DNA of 64,000 bases from Bacteroidales bacterium (GTDB lineage Bacteria; Bacteroidota; Bacteroidia; Bacteroidales; P3), in assembly GCA_017522105.1 (NCBI GenBank), contig JAFXAA010000035.1, positions 1 to 64,000 on the forward strand. The letters run 5' to 3'. Below are positions 41,644-50,936 of this stretch, piece after piece. The position numbers were made by a program, and so were the translations under genes. The notes beneath the pieces are model-generated. The model searched no databases and had not been told where the DNA came from. It was given only the letters and a program-made list of their open reading frames with translations. The number at the start of each line of letters is the position of its first letter. The first letter of the stretch is position 1.

Positions 41644-42571
41644 GACACTGGACGCTGCACGCTGTGTCCGCGGCGGTGCGGAGTGCGAAGGGATGCGGCA
41701 CAGGGCTTCTGCGGCGCCACGGAGGCCTTGGAGGTGGCCACGGTGTGCGTGCACCGCGGCGAGGAGCCTCCGCTGAACCCCATCGTCAACGTCTTCTTCG
41801 CCCACTGCAACCTGCAGTGCATCTACTGCCAGAACTGGCAGATCAGCGGTGGAGAGTGGAGAGCGGAAAGTGGAGAGTGGAAAGTGGAAAGTGGAAAGCA
41901 TAGAGTCGCTGGCGGAGCGCATCTGCCGGTTGTTCTCCTCGCTCGACTCGCCAGGCACCACACCCATGCTGGGGCTCGTCACTGCCGCCCACTATGCCGA
42001 CCGCATGGCGGCGCTTGTGGAGGAGCTGCACCGGCGCGGCTGCACGCCCACGGTGGTGTACAACAGCGGCGGCTACGAGAGCGTGGAGACCCTGCGGAGC
42101 CTCGAAGGGCTGGTGGACGTCTACCTGCCCGACCTCAAGTACATGGACGGCGCCCTTGCGGCCCGCTACAGCCACGCGGCGGACTACCCCGAGGTGGCGG
42201 CGGCGGCGCTGAAGGAAATGAAGAGGCAGGTGGGCGGGGGCCTGATGGCGGACGACGGGGGACGCGCCTACCGCGGCATGATAGTGCGCCACCTGGTGCT
42301 GCCGGGGGCCACGGACAACTCGCTGAAGTGCCTCGAATGGCTGGCGGACCACTTCAACCCCTTCACGCTGCACCTCTCGCTCATGGCGCAGTACTTCCCG
42401 CCGCGCCAGGGCCTTCCGGCTCCGCTGGACCGCACGCTGACGGCGGAGGAATACGCCACGGTGACCGACCGCGCCGCCGCGCTGGGCTTCACCGAAGGAT
42501 GGGTGCAGGAGCTGGAGGCTCGCGACAACTACCGCCCGGACTTTGACCGCAAGGACAACCCCTTTGAATAG
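41632..42571 (+). pseudogene. Radical SAM protein (PflA-like) split into two frames at a heptamer array
   Basis: The N-terminal part (from ATG 41632) has CTLCPRRCGV, GFCGATEAL and the cluster motif CNLQCIYC (C59, C63, C66) and runs into a seven-unit array at 41849-41897. The remainder (VVYNSGGYESVETLRSL, DVYLPDLKYMDG, IVRHLVLPGATDNSLK, TEGWVQELE) continues in a frame shifted by one and ends at 42571; this part can be read from GTG 41849. Relatives are single proteins of about 300 residues. Removing one 7-bp unit rejoins the frames. So the gene is phase-variable, decayed, or carries a sequence error. Substrate unknown; related enzymes are glycyl-radical-activase-like. Confidence 0.85.
41849..41897 (+). 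repeat. Seven-unit heptamer array at the radical SAM frame break
   Basis: Exactly seven units: GTGGAGA, GTGGAGA, GCGGAAA, GTGGAGA, GTGGAAA, GTGGAAA, GTGGAAA. Stop-free in the coding direction in all frames. With six (or nine) units the two halves of the gene would be in one frame. Confidence 0.95.
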
Positions 42572-43132
42572 ATGAAGAAAAAGAACATAATCACCCTCGA
42601 CCTCGACGACGAGGAGCCGCTGGACGACGTGGCGCAGCTGCTGTTCCGCACCCCGCAGCCGGGCTACCTCTTCGCCGACACCCTCAACCGGCTCTACGGC
42701 TACGCCCTGCGGCGCATCGACGACATGCCGCTCGACGGTGCGCAATGGCCTTTCTACACCTACGCCGACAGCGTGAGCCACCTGCGCTACTACCTCGTGG
42801 AGAAACCCGCCACGGAGCAGTTGCGCGATGCCTGGGGCGAGCACAACAAGATGCTTGTCATCAAAGGGGAATGCGCTGCCGACGAGGCGGAGCGCCTCTA
42901 CGAAGACCTCACCGACCCGCTGCCCGCCGACGAGGGCGACCTGCTGGCCACGGAGCACGCGGCACTGCGCGACGACCTGCTGGCCGACTTCCCGCTTGTG
43001 GACCGCTACGACCCGGAGAACTCCCTGCCGCCGAAAGCCTCACGGCGCAGCATACAAATACACACAGCCCTCAATCAGCACTCCACGGCCATCATGACGC
43101 ACATCGACACCGAGCGCCTCGACCTTGTGTGA
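42572..43132 (+). CDS. Hypothetical protein
   Basis: A 186-residue acidic, soluble protein with no signal peptide or membrane segment; not recognised. It starts directly after the radical SAM stop (TAG immediately followed by ATG), so it is probably coupled to that gene and would be affected by its frame state. Asp/Glu-rich opening (LDLDDEEPLDD) and no cysteine cluster except one Cys near residue 94. Confidence 0.7.
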   Translation: MKKKNIITLDLDDEEPLDDVAQLLFRTPQPGYLFADTLNRLYGYALRRIDDMPLDGAQWPFYTYADSVSHLRYYLVEKPATEQLRDAWGEHNKMLVIKGECAADEAERLYEDLTDPLPADEGDLLATEHAALRDDLLADFPLVDRYDPENSLPPKASRRSIQIHTALNQHSTAIMTHIDTERLDLV

Positions 43133-43154
43133 GGGGCAGAAAAATGACATATTA

Positions 43155-43186
43155 TTTTGCCAGGTGCGAAATTATGTGTATATTTG
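43155..43186 (+). promoter_or_regulatory. Promoter for pepD
   Basis: TTTTG (43155-43159), 19 bp, TATATTTG (43179-43186). The pepD ATG lies 46 bp downstream. Confidence 0.82.
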
Positions 43187-43232
43187 CAGTCGGCTTTCAG
43201 CAAGAACAACAATAACTAAAAACAAATACATT

Positions 43233-44690
43233 ATGACAATCAAAGACCTTGAACCCAAAGAGTTGTGGAGTAACTTCTACGCCCTGACGCGCCAGCCGCG
43301 CCCCTCGAAACACGAGGAGAAAGTGCGCCAGTTCCTTGTGGACTGGGCCAAGAAGAACAATATTGCCTGCCGAGTGGACGGCGTGGGCAATATCATCATG
43401 AGCAAGCCCGCCACCAAGGGCATGGAGAAGGTGCGCCCCGTGGTGCTGCAGGCCCACATGGACATGGTGCCGCAGGCACGCGCAGGCAAGAAGCACGACT
43501 TTGAGAAAGACCCGATAGAGACCAAGATTGTGGGCGACTGGGTGTATGCCTGCGACACCACTTTGGGTGCCGACGACGGCATGGGCGTGGCCGCCATCAT
43601 GGCCGTCTTCGCCAGCAAGACCGCCAAGCACGGCCCCCTGGAGGCCCTCATCACCACCGACGAGGAGACGGGCATGACGGGAGCCTTCGGCCTGAAGAAA
43701 GGCGAGTTGCACGGCGACTACCTGCTGAACCTCGACAGCGAGACCGAGGGCGAACTCTATGTGGGCTGCGCCGGCGGCATCGACGCTGCCATCAGCCTGC
43801 CCTACAGCACCGAGAAAGCCCCCAAGGGCATGGAAGCCTACAAGCTCACCATCGGCGGCCTCAAGGGCGGCCACAGCGGCATGGAGATCAACACCGGCCG
43901 CGCCAACGCCAACAAGCTCCTCTTCCGCCACCTGCGCTGGGTGGCCGAGTGCGGCATACGCATCATCAGCCTTGAAGGCGGCAACATGCGCAACGCCATA
44001 CCGCGCGACGCCGAGGCCGTCATAGCCATGCCCAAGGAGCATGTGGACTGCATCCTCAAGGAGTGGGACAAGGTGGCAGGCTGGGTGAAGAAAGAACTCG
44101 CCGCCGTGGAGCCCGACTTCTTCATGAAATACGAGAAGGTGCGCATGAACCCAACCGTCATCACCGAGGCCGACACGCAGAAGATCATCAGCCTCATGAT
44201 GGTGGCCCCGAACGGCGTCATCCGCATGAGCAAGGACATGGAAGGTCTGGTGGAGACTTCGCTGAACCTGGCCATAGCCAAGACCACGGCCAGCAAGAAG
44301 TTCGTCGTCTACGCGTTGCTGCGCTCCTCTGTCGACACCGCCAAGGAAGCCCTTGCCGAGCGTCTGGTGTGCCTGGCCGAACTGGCCGGCGGCAAGTGCC
44401 AGCTCAGCGGTGCCTATCCCGGCTGGAAGCCCAACATGGAGAGCCAGCTACTGAAGACCATGAAGGCCACCTACAAGAAGCTCTACAAGAAAGAGCCCGC
44501 CGTCGTGGCCATCCACGCCGGTCTGGAGTGCGGCCTGCTGGGCGGCAAGTATCCGGACATGGAGATGATCAGCTTCGGCCCGACGCTGCAGAGCCCCCAC
44601 AGCCCCGACGAGCGCTGCTACATACCGAGCGCACAGAAGTTCTACGACTACCTGCTGGCAGCACTGGAGGCGATGCCCGAGAAGAAATAA
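43233..44690 (+). CDS. pepD: Aminoacyl-histidine dipeptidase (PepD, M20 family)
   Basis: Zinc di- or tripeptidase that cleaves Xaa-His and related dipeptides. The 485-residue product has the metal motifs AHMDMVPQ, TTLGADDGMGVAAI and TTDEETGMTGAFGL, the lid-domain GGHSGMEINTGRANANKLL, and the late HAGLECGLL and SPHSPDERCYI. Length is normal. The ATG at 43233 follows a consensus promoter; the longer frame from 43125 crosses that promoter and was rejected. Ends at a strong terminator. Confidence 0.95.
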   Translation: MTIKDLEPKELWSNFYALTRQPRPSKHEEKVRQFLVDWAKKNNIACRVDGVGNIIMSKPATKGMEKVRPVVLQAHMDMVPQARAGKKHDFEKDPIETKIVGDWVYACDTTLGADDGMGVAAIMAVFASKTAKHGPLEALITTDEETGMTGAFGLKKGELHGDYLLNLDSETEGELYVGCAGGIDAAISLPYSTEKAPKGMEAYKLTIGGLKGGHSGMEINTGRANANKLLFRHLRWVAECGIRIISLEGGNMRNAIPRDAEAVIAMPKEHVDCILKEWDKVAGWVKKELAAVEPDFFMKYEKVRMNPTVITEADTQKIISLMMVAPNGVIRMSKDMEGLVETSLNLAIAKTTASKKFVVYALLRSSVDTAKEALAERLVCLAELAGGKCQLSGAYPGWKPNMESQLLKTMKATYKKLYKKEPAVVAIHAGLECGLLGGKYPDMEMISFGPTLQSPHSPDERCYIPSAQKFYDYLLAALEAMPEKK

Positions 44691-44714
44691 GCATTCTTAC
44701 TTACGCCAATAAAG

Positions 44715-44742
44715 GAAGAGCCGGCCATCTGGCCGGCTCTTC
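44715..44742. terminator. Bidirectional terminator between pepD and the permease gene
   Basis: GAAGAGCCGGCCA (44715-44727) pairs perfectly with 44730-44742 across a 2-nt gap, with AT-rich edges, between convergent genes. Confidence 0.88.
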
Positions 44743-44746
44743 TATT

Positions 44747-45826
44747 TCAGTTGAGGCGTACCCGCGGGTCGAGCACCGCGTAAAGGATGTCGGTGAGGAT
44801 GTTGATGAGCACCAAAAGGATGCAGATGAAGAGGATGGTGCCCATGACCACGGGGAAGTCGTACTTCTCCAGGCCGTCGACGATGACGACGCCCATGCCC
44901 TTCCAGTCGAAGACATACTCCACGAAGACAGCGCCCGCCAGGAGCCCGGCAAACCAACCGCTGGCCGACGTCACCACGGGATTGAGGGCGTTGCGCAGCG
45001 CATGGCGCACCACGACGCGGCGGCGGCTCAAGCCCTTGGCACGAGCTGTGCGTATGTAGTCCTGCGAGAGGGCTTCAAGCATGGAGTTCTTGGTGAGCTG
45101 CGTGAGCGTGGCCAGGGGGCGTATGCCGAGCGTCAGCGCAGGAAGGATGAGGTTCTTAAGGTCAATGTATTCGCCGCAGCCGTAGTCGTCGACAGAGTAC
45201 AGGTTGCCGAACATGTTGAGGTGCGTCCACCCAGCCAAGACGTAGGCAAAAAGCCAGGCAATGAGTATGGCGGCGAAGAAGGACGGCAGCGACATGCCGA
45301 GGGTGGAGAGGACGAGGGTGAGACGGTCCACCCAAGTGTCCTTGTGGAGGGCTGATACTACGCCGAGCGAGACACCGACGACGAGGGCGAAGAGCATGGC
45401 CACCACGGCGAGGAGTGCCGTCTGCGGGAAAGCGGTGCCTATAATCTCGCTCACGCGGCGCTGGCTCTGGTAGCTCCGCCTGAGGTAGGGTGCTTTGAGC
45501 ACCACCGAGGCGGAACCAAGGTGCAGCAGGGTGGCATAGGGGGCATACTTCTCGGCAGAGAGGTAGAAATAGCTGGTACTGTCGCTGTTGTTGTGCACCG
45601 ATATGGGCACAAGGTCGTTGAGGTAGTTGAGATATTGCAAGCCCACGGGCTTGTCGCGCCCGAGGTCGCGGTTGATGATGTCGATGCTTTCCTGGTCGGC
45701 GCGCTGGCCGAGCATCATGCGGGCCGGGTCGCCGGGCAGGATGTTGAAGAGGAAGAAGACCAAAGTGACCACCCCCAGGAGCACAAGGAAGCCGTACAGA
45801 AGGCGTTTTAAGATATAGCGTCCCAT
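44747..45826 (-). CDS. Peptide-type ABC transporter permease (DppB/OppB-like)
   Basis: A 359-residue inner-membrane permease with six predicted helices. N-terminal GRYILKRLLYGFLVLLGVVTLVFFLFNILPGDP is typical of DppB/OppB, and the EAA-type loop appears as QDYIRTARAKGLSRRRVVVRHALRNAL. A long periplasmic stretch lies between helices 1 and 2. No binding protein, second permease or ATPase gene is adjacent, so its partners are elsewhere. It is 9 bp from tsaB. Confidence 0.9.
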   Translation of the reverse strand: MGRYILKRLLYGFLVLLGVVTLVFFLFNILPGDPARMMLGQRADQESIDIINRDLGRDKPVGLQYLNYLNDLVPISVHNNSDSTSYFYLSAEKYAPYATLLHLGSASVVLKAPYLRRSYQSQRRVSEIIGTAFPQTALLAVVAMLFALVVGVSLGVVSALHKDTWVDRLTLVLSTLGMSLPSFFAAILIAWLFAYVLAGWTHLNMFGNLYSVDDYGCGEYIDLKNLILPALTLGIRPLATLTQLTKNSMLEALSQDYIRTARAKGLSRRRVVVRHALRNALNPVVTSASGWFAGLLAGAVFVEYVFDWKGMGVVIVDGLEKYDFPVVMGTILFICILLVLINILTDILYAVLDPRVRLN

Positions 45827-45835
45827 AACAATGTG

Positions 45836-46513
45836 TTATCGCAGGCCGTGCACCACACTCTTCTTGGCCACGAAGTCCTTGAGATAGAAAGGCTCAAAGT
45901 AGGCCACATCCTCCACCCTACCCTCGGCGATGCGCTGTTCGGCGAGGGTTGCCATGCCAGCGGCGGAGACCGCGAAGGACTCGTCATAGCGAGCGTTGGG
46001 GTGACTGCCCAGCAGCGGACGCGTCTTGGCGGCGCCGTCGCCAATGAAGGTAACCTCGGCACGGCCAAGCCATTCGTCATAGAAGCCCTCGGAGACTACA
46101 TCGGCATGCGTGTCGCGCAGGATGTTGAGCCCGCGGTCCACCATCATAGTGTAGCACTCCATGCGGCGTGCGTCAATCATTGGGCACAGAAGTCCATTGT
46201 ATTCAGGGTGCTGTGCATAATAAAGGGCGGCCATGGAGAGGAGCGTAGGCACCGAGAGCAGAGGAATGCCGTAGCCATAGCAGAGCCCTTTGGCGCTGCT
46301 GACGCCTATGCGCAGACCCGTGTAGCTGCCTGGGCCTGCCGAGACACAGACGGCGTCGGGCCGCTGTGAGTCGGTGATTTCTTTGAGGAAAAGAGGCAAC
46401 TGTGTGGAGTGGGCATCGGGCACGGAGCTCTCGCGCTGTGCGACGACCTTGCCGTCGATGGCCATAGCCACCGAGCATACCCGCGTGGCTGTTTCTATCA
46501 GGAGTACTTTCAT
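45836..46513 (-). CDS. tsaB: tRNA threonylcarbamoyladenosine biosynthesis protein TsaB
   Basis: Scaffold partner of TsaD in t6A37 synthesis on tRNA. The 225-residue product has the ASKHA-fold start LLIETATRVCSVAM, the conserved AGPGSYTGLRIGVSSAKGLCYG stretch and DARRMECYTM. Typical length. The start overlaps the lolA stop (ATGA), giving a folE-lolA-tsaB-permease run on the minus strand. Confidence 0.94.
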   Translation of the reverse strand: MKVLLIETATRVCSVAMAIDGKVVAQRESSVPDAHSTQLPLFLKEITDSQRPDAVCVSAGPGSYTGLRIGVSSAKGLCYGYGIPLLSVPTLLSMAALYYAQHPEYNGLLCPMIDARRMECYTMMVDRGLNILRDTHADVVSEGFYDEWLGRAEVTFIGDGAAKTRPLLGSHPNARYDESFAVSAAGMATLAEQRIAEGRVEDVAYFEPFYLKDFVAKKSVVHGLR

Positions 46514-47169
46514 CGCATGTCTATTACTTCCACTTCAGGGTGCTTGGCGGCGTCGAAGGTGAACTGCGAGGCAGCGTTGGAGGCACGCTTGAAGTCGGTG
46601 ATGTCATAGTTTTCGCGGCCGGAGTCATATTTATGCACCTCCATGCGACGCAGCAGGCCGTCGTCTTCATTGAGGAAGAGGCGTATCTTGTGGTAGCTGC
46701 GTGTAGAGCGCGGCTGCAGGTCGACGATGGCAGTACCGTCGTCGTCAGTACGGATATACTTTGCCTTGAAGCTCTTGCTGTAGTTTGCCAACAGACGGCC
46801 TGGGTTGAGCAGGTCAATGTCGTCATCGCTCATGGCACTGACGGTCACCTCGTTGGCTTGCTTGTTCCAGTGCCACACAGTGGTGCCGTCGCTGATGAGC
46901 TCCTGGTCGGGCAGCACGAGACGGTACTTGCCCTTGCTGTAGCGCACCTCGGCGCTCTGTCGTGCTTTCTGCTGCTTCTTGCCGTCGAGGACGGTCATGG
47001 TCACCGTGAAGCTCACATTCTTGTCGAAGCGGGCGGCAGCTTTCTTGAGCACTTCGGTGGCGTTCTCGTCGAGGCGTCCCTGAGAGGCGTGGGTAATCTG
47101 AGCTTGAGGGGCGAAAGGCAAGAGGACAAAGGCGGCAACAGCCAACAATATCAATACAGTCTTTCTCAT
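46510..47169 (-). CDS. lolA: LolA-like outer-membrane lipoprotein carrier
   Basis: A 219-residue periplasmic protein: signal peptide (ending LLPFAPQAQ), then the open half-barrel pattern AAARFDKNVSFTVTMTV, GKYRLVLPDQELISDGTTVWHW, NEVTVSAM and HKIRLFLNEDDGLLRRMEV. Family members carry lipoproteins to the outer membrane. In Bacteroidota several paralogues exist, so the exact cargo is uncertain. Two base pairs separate it from folE. Confidence 0.88.
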   Translation of the reverse strand: MRKTVLILLAVAAFVLLPFAPQAQITHASQGRLDENATEVLKKAAARFDKNVSFTVTMTVLDGKKQQKARQSAEVRYSKGKYRLVLPDQELISDGTTVWHWNKQANEVTVSAMSDDDIDLLNPGRLLANYSKSFKAKYIRTDDDGTAIVDLQPRSTRSYHKIRLFLNEDDGLLRRMEVHKYDSGRENYDITDFKRASNAASQFTFDAAKHPEVEVIDMR

Positions 47170-47171
47170 GA

Positions 47172-47780
47172 TCAGTGCAGTTTCATGCCGATAATATTCA
47201 TGAACTCCTCACGTGTCTTGGGGTCTTTCATGAAGGCGCCAGTGAAATCGGAGGTGGTGGTGACGGAGTTTTGCTTCTGCACGCCACGCATCGACATGCA
47301 CATGTGCTGCGCCTCGATGACCACGGCCACACCGAGGGGGTTGAGGGTCTCCTGAATGCAGTCTTTGATCTGCTTTGTGAGGCGTTCCTGCACCTGCAGA
47401 CGGCGGGCGTAGGCATCCACCACACGCGGTATCTTGCTCAAGCCCACGATGGTACCGTTGGGAATGTAAGCCACGTGGGCCTTGCCGACGAAGGGCACCA
47501 TGTGGTGCTCGCAGAGCGAATAGAGCTCTATGTCCTTGACGACGACCATCTGCCTGTAGTCCTCGTGGAACATGGCCGAGCGCAATATCTCCTTGGGGTC
47601 GAGGTCGTAGCCATTGGTAAAGAAGAGCATGGCCTTGGCAATGCGCTCCGGGCTTTTGAGGAGACCTTCGCGATCAGGGTTTTCGCCAAGGAGACGGAGG
47701 ATGGCCTTGTAGTGTGCAGCCATCTCGTTGACGCACTGTTCGTCGTACTTATCTATCTTCTGATATCCTAATTCTGCCAT
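47172..47780 (-). CDS. folE: GTP cyclohydrolase I
   Basis: Converts GTP to dihydroneopterin triphosphate, first step of folate synthesis. The 202-residue product has the zinc ligands in [10 protein letters not shown] and the Cys in [12 protein letters not shown], plus [23 protein letters not shown]. Full length. The 226 bp upstream (47781-48006) hold no gene and no clear promoter. Confidence 0.96.
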   Translation of the reverse strand: MAELGYQKIDKYDEQCVNEMAAHYKAILRLLGENPDREGLLKSPERIAKAMLFFTNGYDLDPKEILRSAMFHEDYRQMVVVKDIELYSLCEHHMVPFVGKAHVAYIPNGTIVGLSKIPRVVDAYARRLQVQERLTKQIKDCIQETLNPLGVAVVIEAQHMCMSMRGVQKQNSVTTTSDFTGAFMKDPKTREEFMNIIGMKLH

Positions 47781-48006
47781 TGTTGTCTTTTAGTATGTTA
47801 TGCGATGTTGTTATTGCATCAAAGTGTTGGTTTTGCGCATGCAATATGGCACGCCTGTGGTTTCTGTACGGCTCTTGCTCCATCAATCCCTTCTTCGGCG
47901 AGCAGGGCCACAGCAAGGGCATAGGTAGACCGCAGAGGGGCTGTAGGGGCAGCGAGCAAATGTAGCGTCAGCAACGGACGGACGCAATTAGCGACGGGCT
48001 TCATGC

Positions 48007-48996
48007 TCATTCCAATTCCATTACAACACGGAAACCGATAGTGCTGTCGGTGACGAAGGTGGTATCTCTCACTTCTTGCAGGAAACGGTAGGATACGAAG
48101 CAACGCTCCGGATTGGTCTGCCACGAGCCGCCGCGACGCACGTGAGCCACATAGGACGGCACGGGTTCGAGAGGCGTAGGATCGACGGCACCGTTCTCCT
48201 GGTACTGGCTGTAGTCATAGTAATAGCCACGGCACCATTCCCACGCGTTGCCGCTCATGTCGTATATGTCGAGAATATTGGGCATCTTCTTGCCAACAGG
48301 CATCACATGCTTGAGGGTGAAGACGGTGGTGTCGATGAGGGTGGAGTCGAGGTCGGGGTCGTAGACGGTGTCGAAGATGAGCACCGTGTCAAGCGGAGTG
48401 TTGCGAGTGTACCAGCCGACGGTGTCCAGCAGGTCGGAGCCGGAGAAAATGGACTGTACGCGGCGCGCCACGTGACCGCCACGGGCTGCATACTCCCACT
48501 GCGCCTCTGTGGGCAGCGAGAAATTCTTGCCGGTCATGGCGCTAAGGCGCTGGCAGAAAAGCTCGGCGTCGTCGTAGCTTATCCATACGGCAGGCTTGTC
48601 GTCGCCAAGAAAAGCCGCCAAGGCAGGATTGGCTTTGGCCCAGGTGCGAGCGGGGTTGGTGTCCATGACTGCCTCATAGAGGGCCTGCGTCACCGGGACG
48701 ACGGCCATGGCATAGTCCTTGGAAATGGTCACATTGTGCTGCGGCAGATCGAGGCCAGCCGAGGTATGAGCCTGTGGCTCGGCACCCATAACAAAACTGC
48801 CCTTGAGAATTACGACGAGGTCTACAGTCTGGCCAGTGCCTGGCACAGCGATGTGCTGCTTCATGATGTTGACGCTCTCGCTGTCGTTGGACATGTTGAC
48901 CACCTCGTCGATCATGTAGTGGCTCTCTTTGGCGCAGGAGACGCAGAGGACAGCGAGGGTCACTATGGCGGTGAGCAAGAGGGTTATTTTTTTCAT
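48007..48996 (-). CDS. SUMF1/formylglycine-generating-enzyme-like lipoprotein
   Basis: A 329-residue lipoprotein (lipobox VLCVSC, about Cys21). A C-lectin-like SUMF1 domain starts near residue 65: GSFVMGAEP, ISKDYAMAVVPVTQALYE, FSLPTEAQWEYAARGG, NILDIYDMSGNAWEWC and VRRGGSWQTNPERC. It resembles GldJ/GldK-type structural relatives as much as true sulfatase activators. The conserved C-terminal Cys pair of catalytic enzymes is not evident, so a structural role is more likely. No sulfatase gene is nearby. Confidence 0.85.
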   Translation of the reverse strand: MKKITLLLTAIVTLAVLCVSCAKESHYMIDEVVNMSNDSESVNIMKQHIAVPGTGQTVDLVVILKGSFVMGAEPQAHTSAGLDLPQHNVTISKDYAMAVVPVTQALYEAVMDTNPARTWAKANPALAAFLGDDKPAVWISYDDAELFCQRLSAMTGKNFSLPTEAQWEYAARGGHVARRVQSIFSGSDLLDTVGWYTRNTPLDTVLIFDTVYDPDLDSTLIDTTVFTLKHVMPVGKKMPNILDIYDMSGNAWEWCRGYYYDYSQYQENGAVDPTPLEPVPSYVAHVRRGGSWQTNPERCFVSYRFLQEVRDTTFVTDSTIGFRVVMELE

Positions 48997-49042
48997 GATA
49001 TCAGAATTATGATTTACTTGTTATTGATTACTTATTTGCACG

Positions 49043-50257
49043 TTATTCAACCTGAAGCAGTAGGCCTTTGAGATACTCGCCCTCCGGGTGGTAGATACTG
49101 ACGGGATGGTCTATGGCATGTGGCAGCTCGCGAGCCACACGCACAGCGCGTCGAGCGTTGGCGGCTGCCGTGAACACCATGGTGCGAAAGTCATCTTTAC
49201 TGACGGCCTGGCTGCAGCTGAAGGTCATCAACAGACCGCCAGAAGGGATGGACTCCATGGCCCGCTGGTTGATGGTGCGGTAGCCGCGCAGCCCCTGCTG
49301 GAGCGAACGATGATTCTTGGCAAAGGCCGGTGGGTCAAGGATGATGAAGTCATAAAAGGGAGTGCCGGAAGCGGAAAGACTGTCTGACGCAGCCAATGTG
49401 TTTTTGCCCAGTAAGTCCAGCACATCAGCTACAGTGCCTTTATGGGGTGCATCGGAGCCAAAGTTGAGTTCTACGTTACGGTTGCACAGTTCAATGGCCT
49501 TCTTACTTATGTCTACAGTTTCCACATATTCGGCCCCACCGCGAAGAGCTGCCAACGAGAATCCACCGGTGTAGCCGAAACAGTTGAGCACACGGTGGCC
49601 TGCGGCGAGACTCTGCACAAGGGCTCGGTTTTCGCGCTGGTCGATGAAAAAGCCCGTCTTCTGGCCTTCATAGAAGTTGATGAGCATACGATTGCCGTGC
49701 TCAGTAATTTCCCATTCCGGCAAATCCGCCCCCCACAAGAAACCATCTTGGCTGCCACCAGGGACAGTGGCAGAACTCTTGTCGAAGACTGCCCTGAGGC
49801 CATAAGGGGTCAGCAGCTGGCGCAAGATATCAACGAACATGGGGAAGAGGCGGTGCATGCCGACGGAATGTGCCTGTAGTACGAGAACGCCATTGTACCA
49901 GTCGGCAACAAGCCCAGGGAGACCGTCACCTTCAGCGTGGACAAGGCGGAAGACATTAGTGGCGACGTTGGTGAAGAGTCCGAAGCGCTGACGATAGTCT
50001 ACAGCCGACAGGAAACGGTTGTGGAAGAACCCCTCATCGACCTGCTTGGTGTCAAAGGAGAGCACCTTGCAGATAATGCTTTCGGGTTGATAGTGGCCCA
50101 CGGCAAGCCATCGGCCTTGGAAGTCTACCACATCGACGAGGTCGCCCTCCTGCGGAGCGCCGTCCACGCGCTTCACGGCACCGCTGAATATCCAGGGGTG
50201 GCGGCGCTGGATAGCTTTCTCCTTGCCGGGGGCTATGATGAGCTGCGGACGTTTCAT
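49043..50257 (-). CDS. rlmI: Class I rRNA large-subunit methyltransferase (RlmI-like)
   Basis: SAM-dependent methyltransferase, by family 23S rRNA m5C. The 404-residue product has an N-terminal PUA domain (RRHPWIFSGAVKRVDG), the central RlmI-like FINYEGQKTGFF-type motif (here NFYEGQKTGFFIDQR), SAM-binding VLNCFGYTGGFSLAAL and the DPPAFAKN catalytic motif, with TFSCSQAV near the end. The ATG overlaps the rpe stop by 4 bp. Confidence 0.92.
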   Translation of the reverse strand: MKRPQLIIAPGKEKAIQRRHPWIFSGAVKRVDGAPQEGDLVDVVDFQGRWLAVGHYQPESIICKVLSFDTKQVDEGFFHNRFLSAVDYRQRFGLFTNVATNVFRLVHAEGDGLPGLVADWYNGVLVLQAHSVGMHRLFPMFVDILRQLLTPYGLRAVFDKSSATVPGGSQDGFLWGADLPEWEITEHGNRMLINFYEGQKTGFFIDQRENRALVQSLAAGHRVLNCFGYTGGFSLAALRGGAEYVETVDISKKAIELCNRNVELNFGSDAPHKGTVADVLDLLGKNTLAASDSLSASGTPFYDFIILDPPAFAKNHRSLQQGLRGYRTINQRAMESIPSGGLLMTFSCSQAVSKDDFRTMVFTAAANARRAVRVARELPHAIDHPVSIYHPEGEYLKGLLLQVE

Positions 50258-50898
50258 TGTTTCATCATGTGGATGGTTTGGCCGGGGTCATCGCTTTTGA
50301 AGACGGCATTGCCAGCCACGAGGACGTCGGCACCGGCCTCAAAGAGCAAGGGGGCGTTCAGGAGGTTCACGCCTCCGTCGACCTCGATGAGGCACTGCGG
50401 GTTCTTGCGGTTGCAGAGCTCGCGCAGCTGGCGCACTTTGTTGTATGTATTCTCGATGAACTTCTGTCCGCCAAAGCCGGGGTTGACGCTCATCAGGAGC
50501 ACCACGTCGCAGAGCTGTACGATGTCTTCGAGCAGGCAGACGGGCGACGAGGGGTTGAGCACCACCCCACCCTTCATTCCCGCATCGTGGATGGCATGGA
50601 GTACACGGTCGTGGTGGTGACAAGCCTCGTAGTGGATGGTGAGGATATCGGCACCAGCATCGCGGAAGTCCTGCACATAGCGGCCAGGGTCCATAATCAT
50701 CAGGTGCACGTCGAGGGGTTTCTGCGCATGCTTCTTGATGTGCTTGACGATAGGCTGACCGAAGGAGATGTTGGGCACGAAGATGCCGTCCATAACATCG
50801 ACATGAAGCCAATCGCATTCGCTGGCGTTGAGCATCTCTATGTCGCGCTGTAGGTTGCCGAAATCAGCGCTGAGGAGTGACGGGGATACTAATTTCAT
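50254..50898 (-). CDS. rpe: Ribulose-phosphate 3-epimerase
   Basis: Interconverts ribulose 5-phosphate and xylulose 5-phosphate in the pentose phosphate pathway. The 214-residue TIM-barrel has SPSLLSADFGNL, HVDVMDGIFVPNISFG, VLLMSVNPGFGGQKFI and IEVDGGVN. Normal length. Overlaps rlmI by ATGA. Confidence 0.96.
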   Translation of the reverse strand: MKLVSPSLLSADFGNLQRDIEMLNASECDWLHVDVMDGIFVPNISFGQPIVKHIKKHAQKPLDVHLMIMDPGRYVQDFRDAGADILTIHYEACHHHDRVLHAIHDAGMKGGVVLNPSSPVCLLEDIVQLCDVVLLMSVNPGFGGQKFIENTYNKVRQLRELCNRKNPQCLIEVDGGVNLLNAPLLFEAGADVLVAGNAVFKSDDPGQTIHMMKQ

Positions 50899-50936
50899 TG
50901 CTGTGGTTGGGGTTGGATGGTGAATGTAACGGCGCG

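Noticed and set aside
41632-42546. A single 304-residue protein read straight through the repeat array
   Set aside because: After the array this frame gives Arg/Gly/His-rich sequence without family motifs; the conserved second half is in the next frame.
47781-48006. Small gene or promoter in the gap upstream of folE
   Set aside because: No frame has a plausible start with family similarity and no TAnnTTTG box is seen on the folE strand.
48007-48996. Active formylglycine-generating enzyme for a sulfatase
   Set aside because: The catalytic cysteine pair is not evident and no sulfatase is nearby; a structural SUMF1-fold lipoprotein is more likely.
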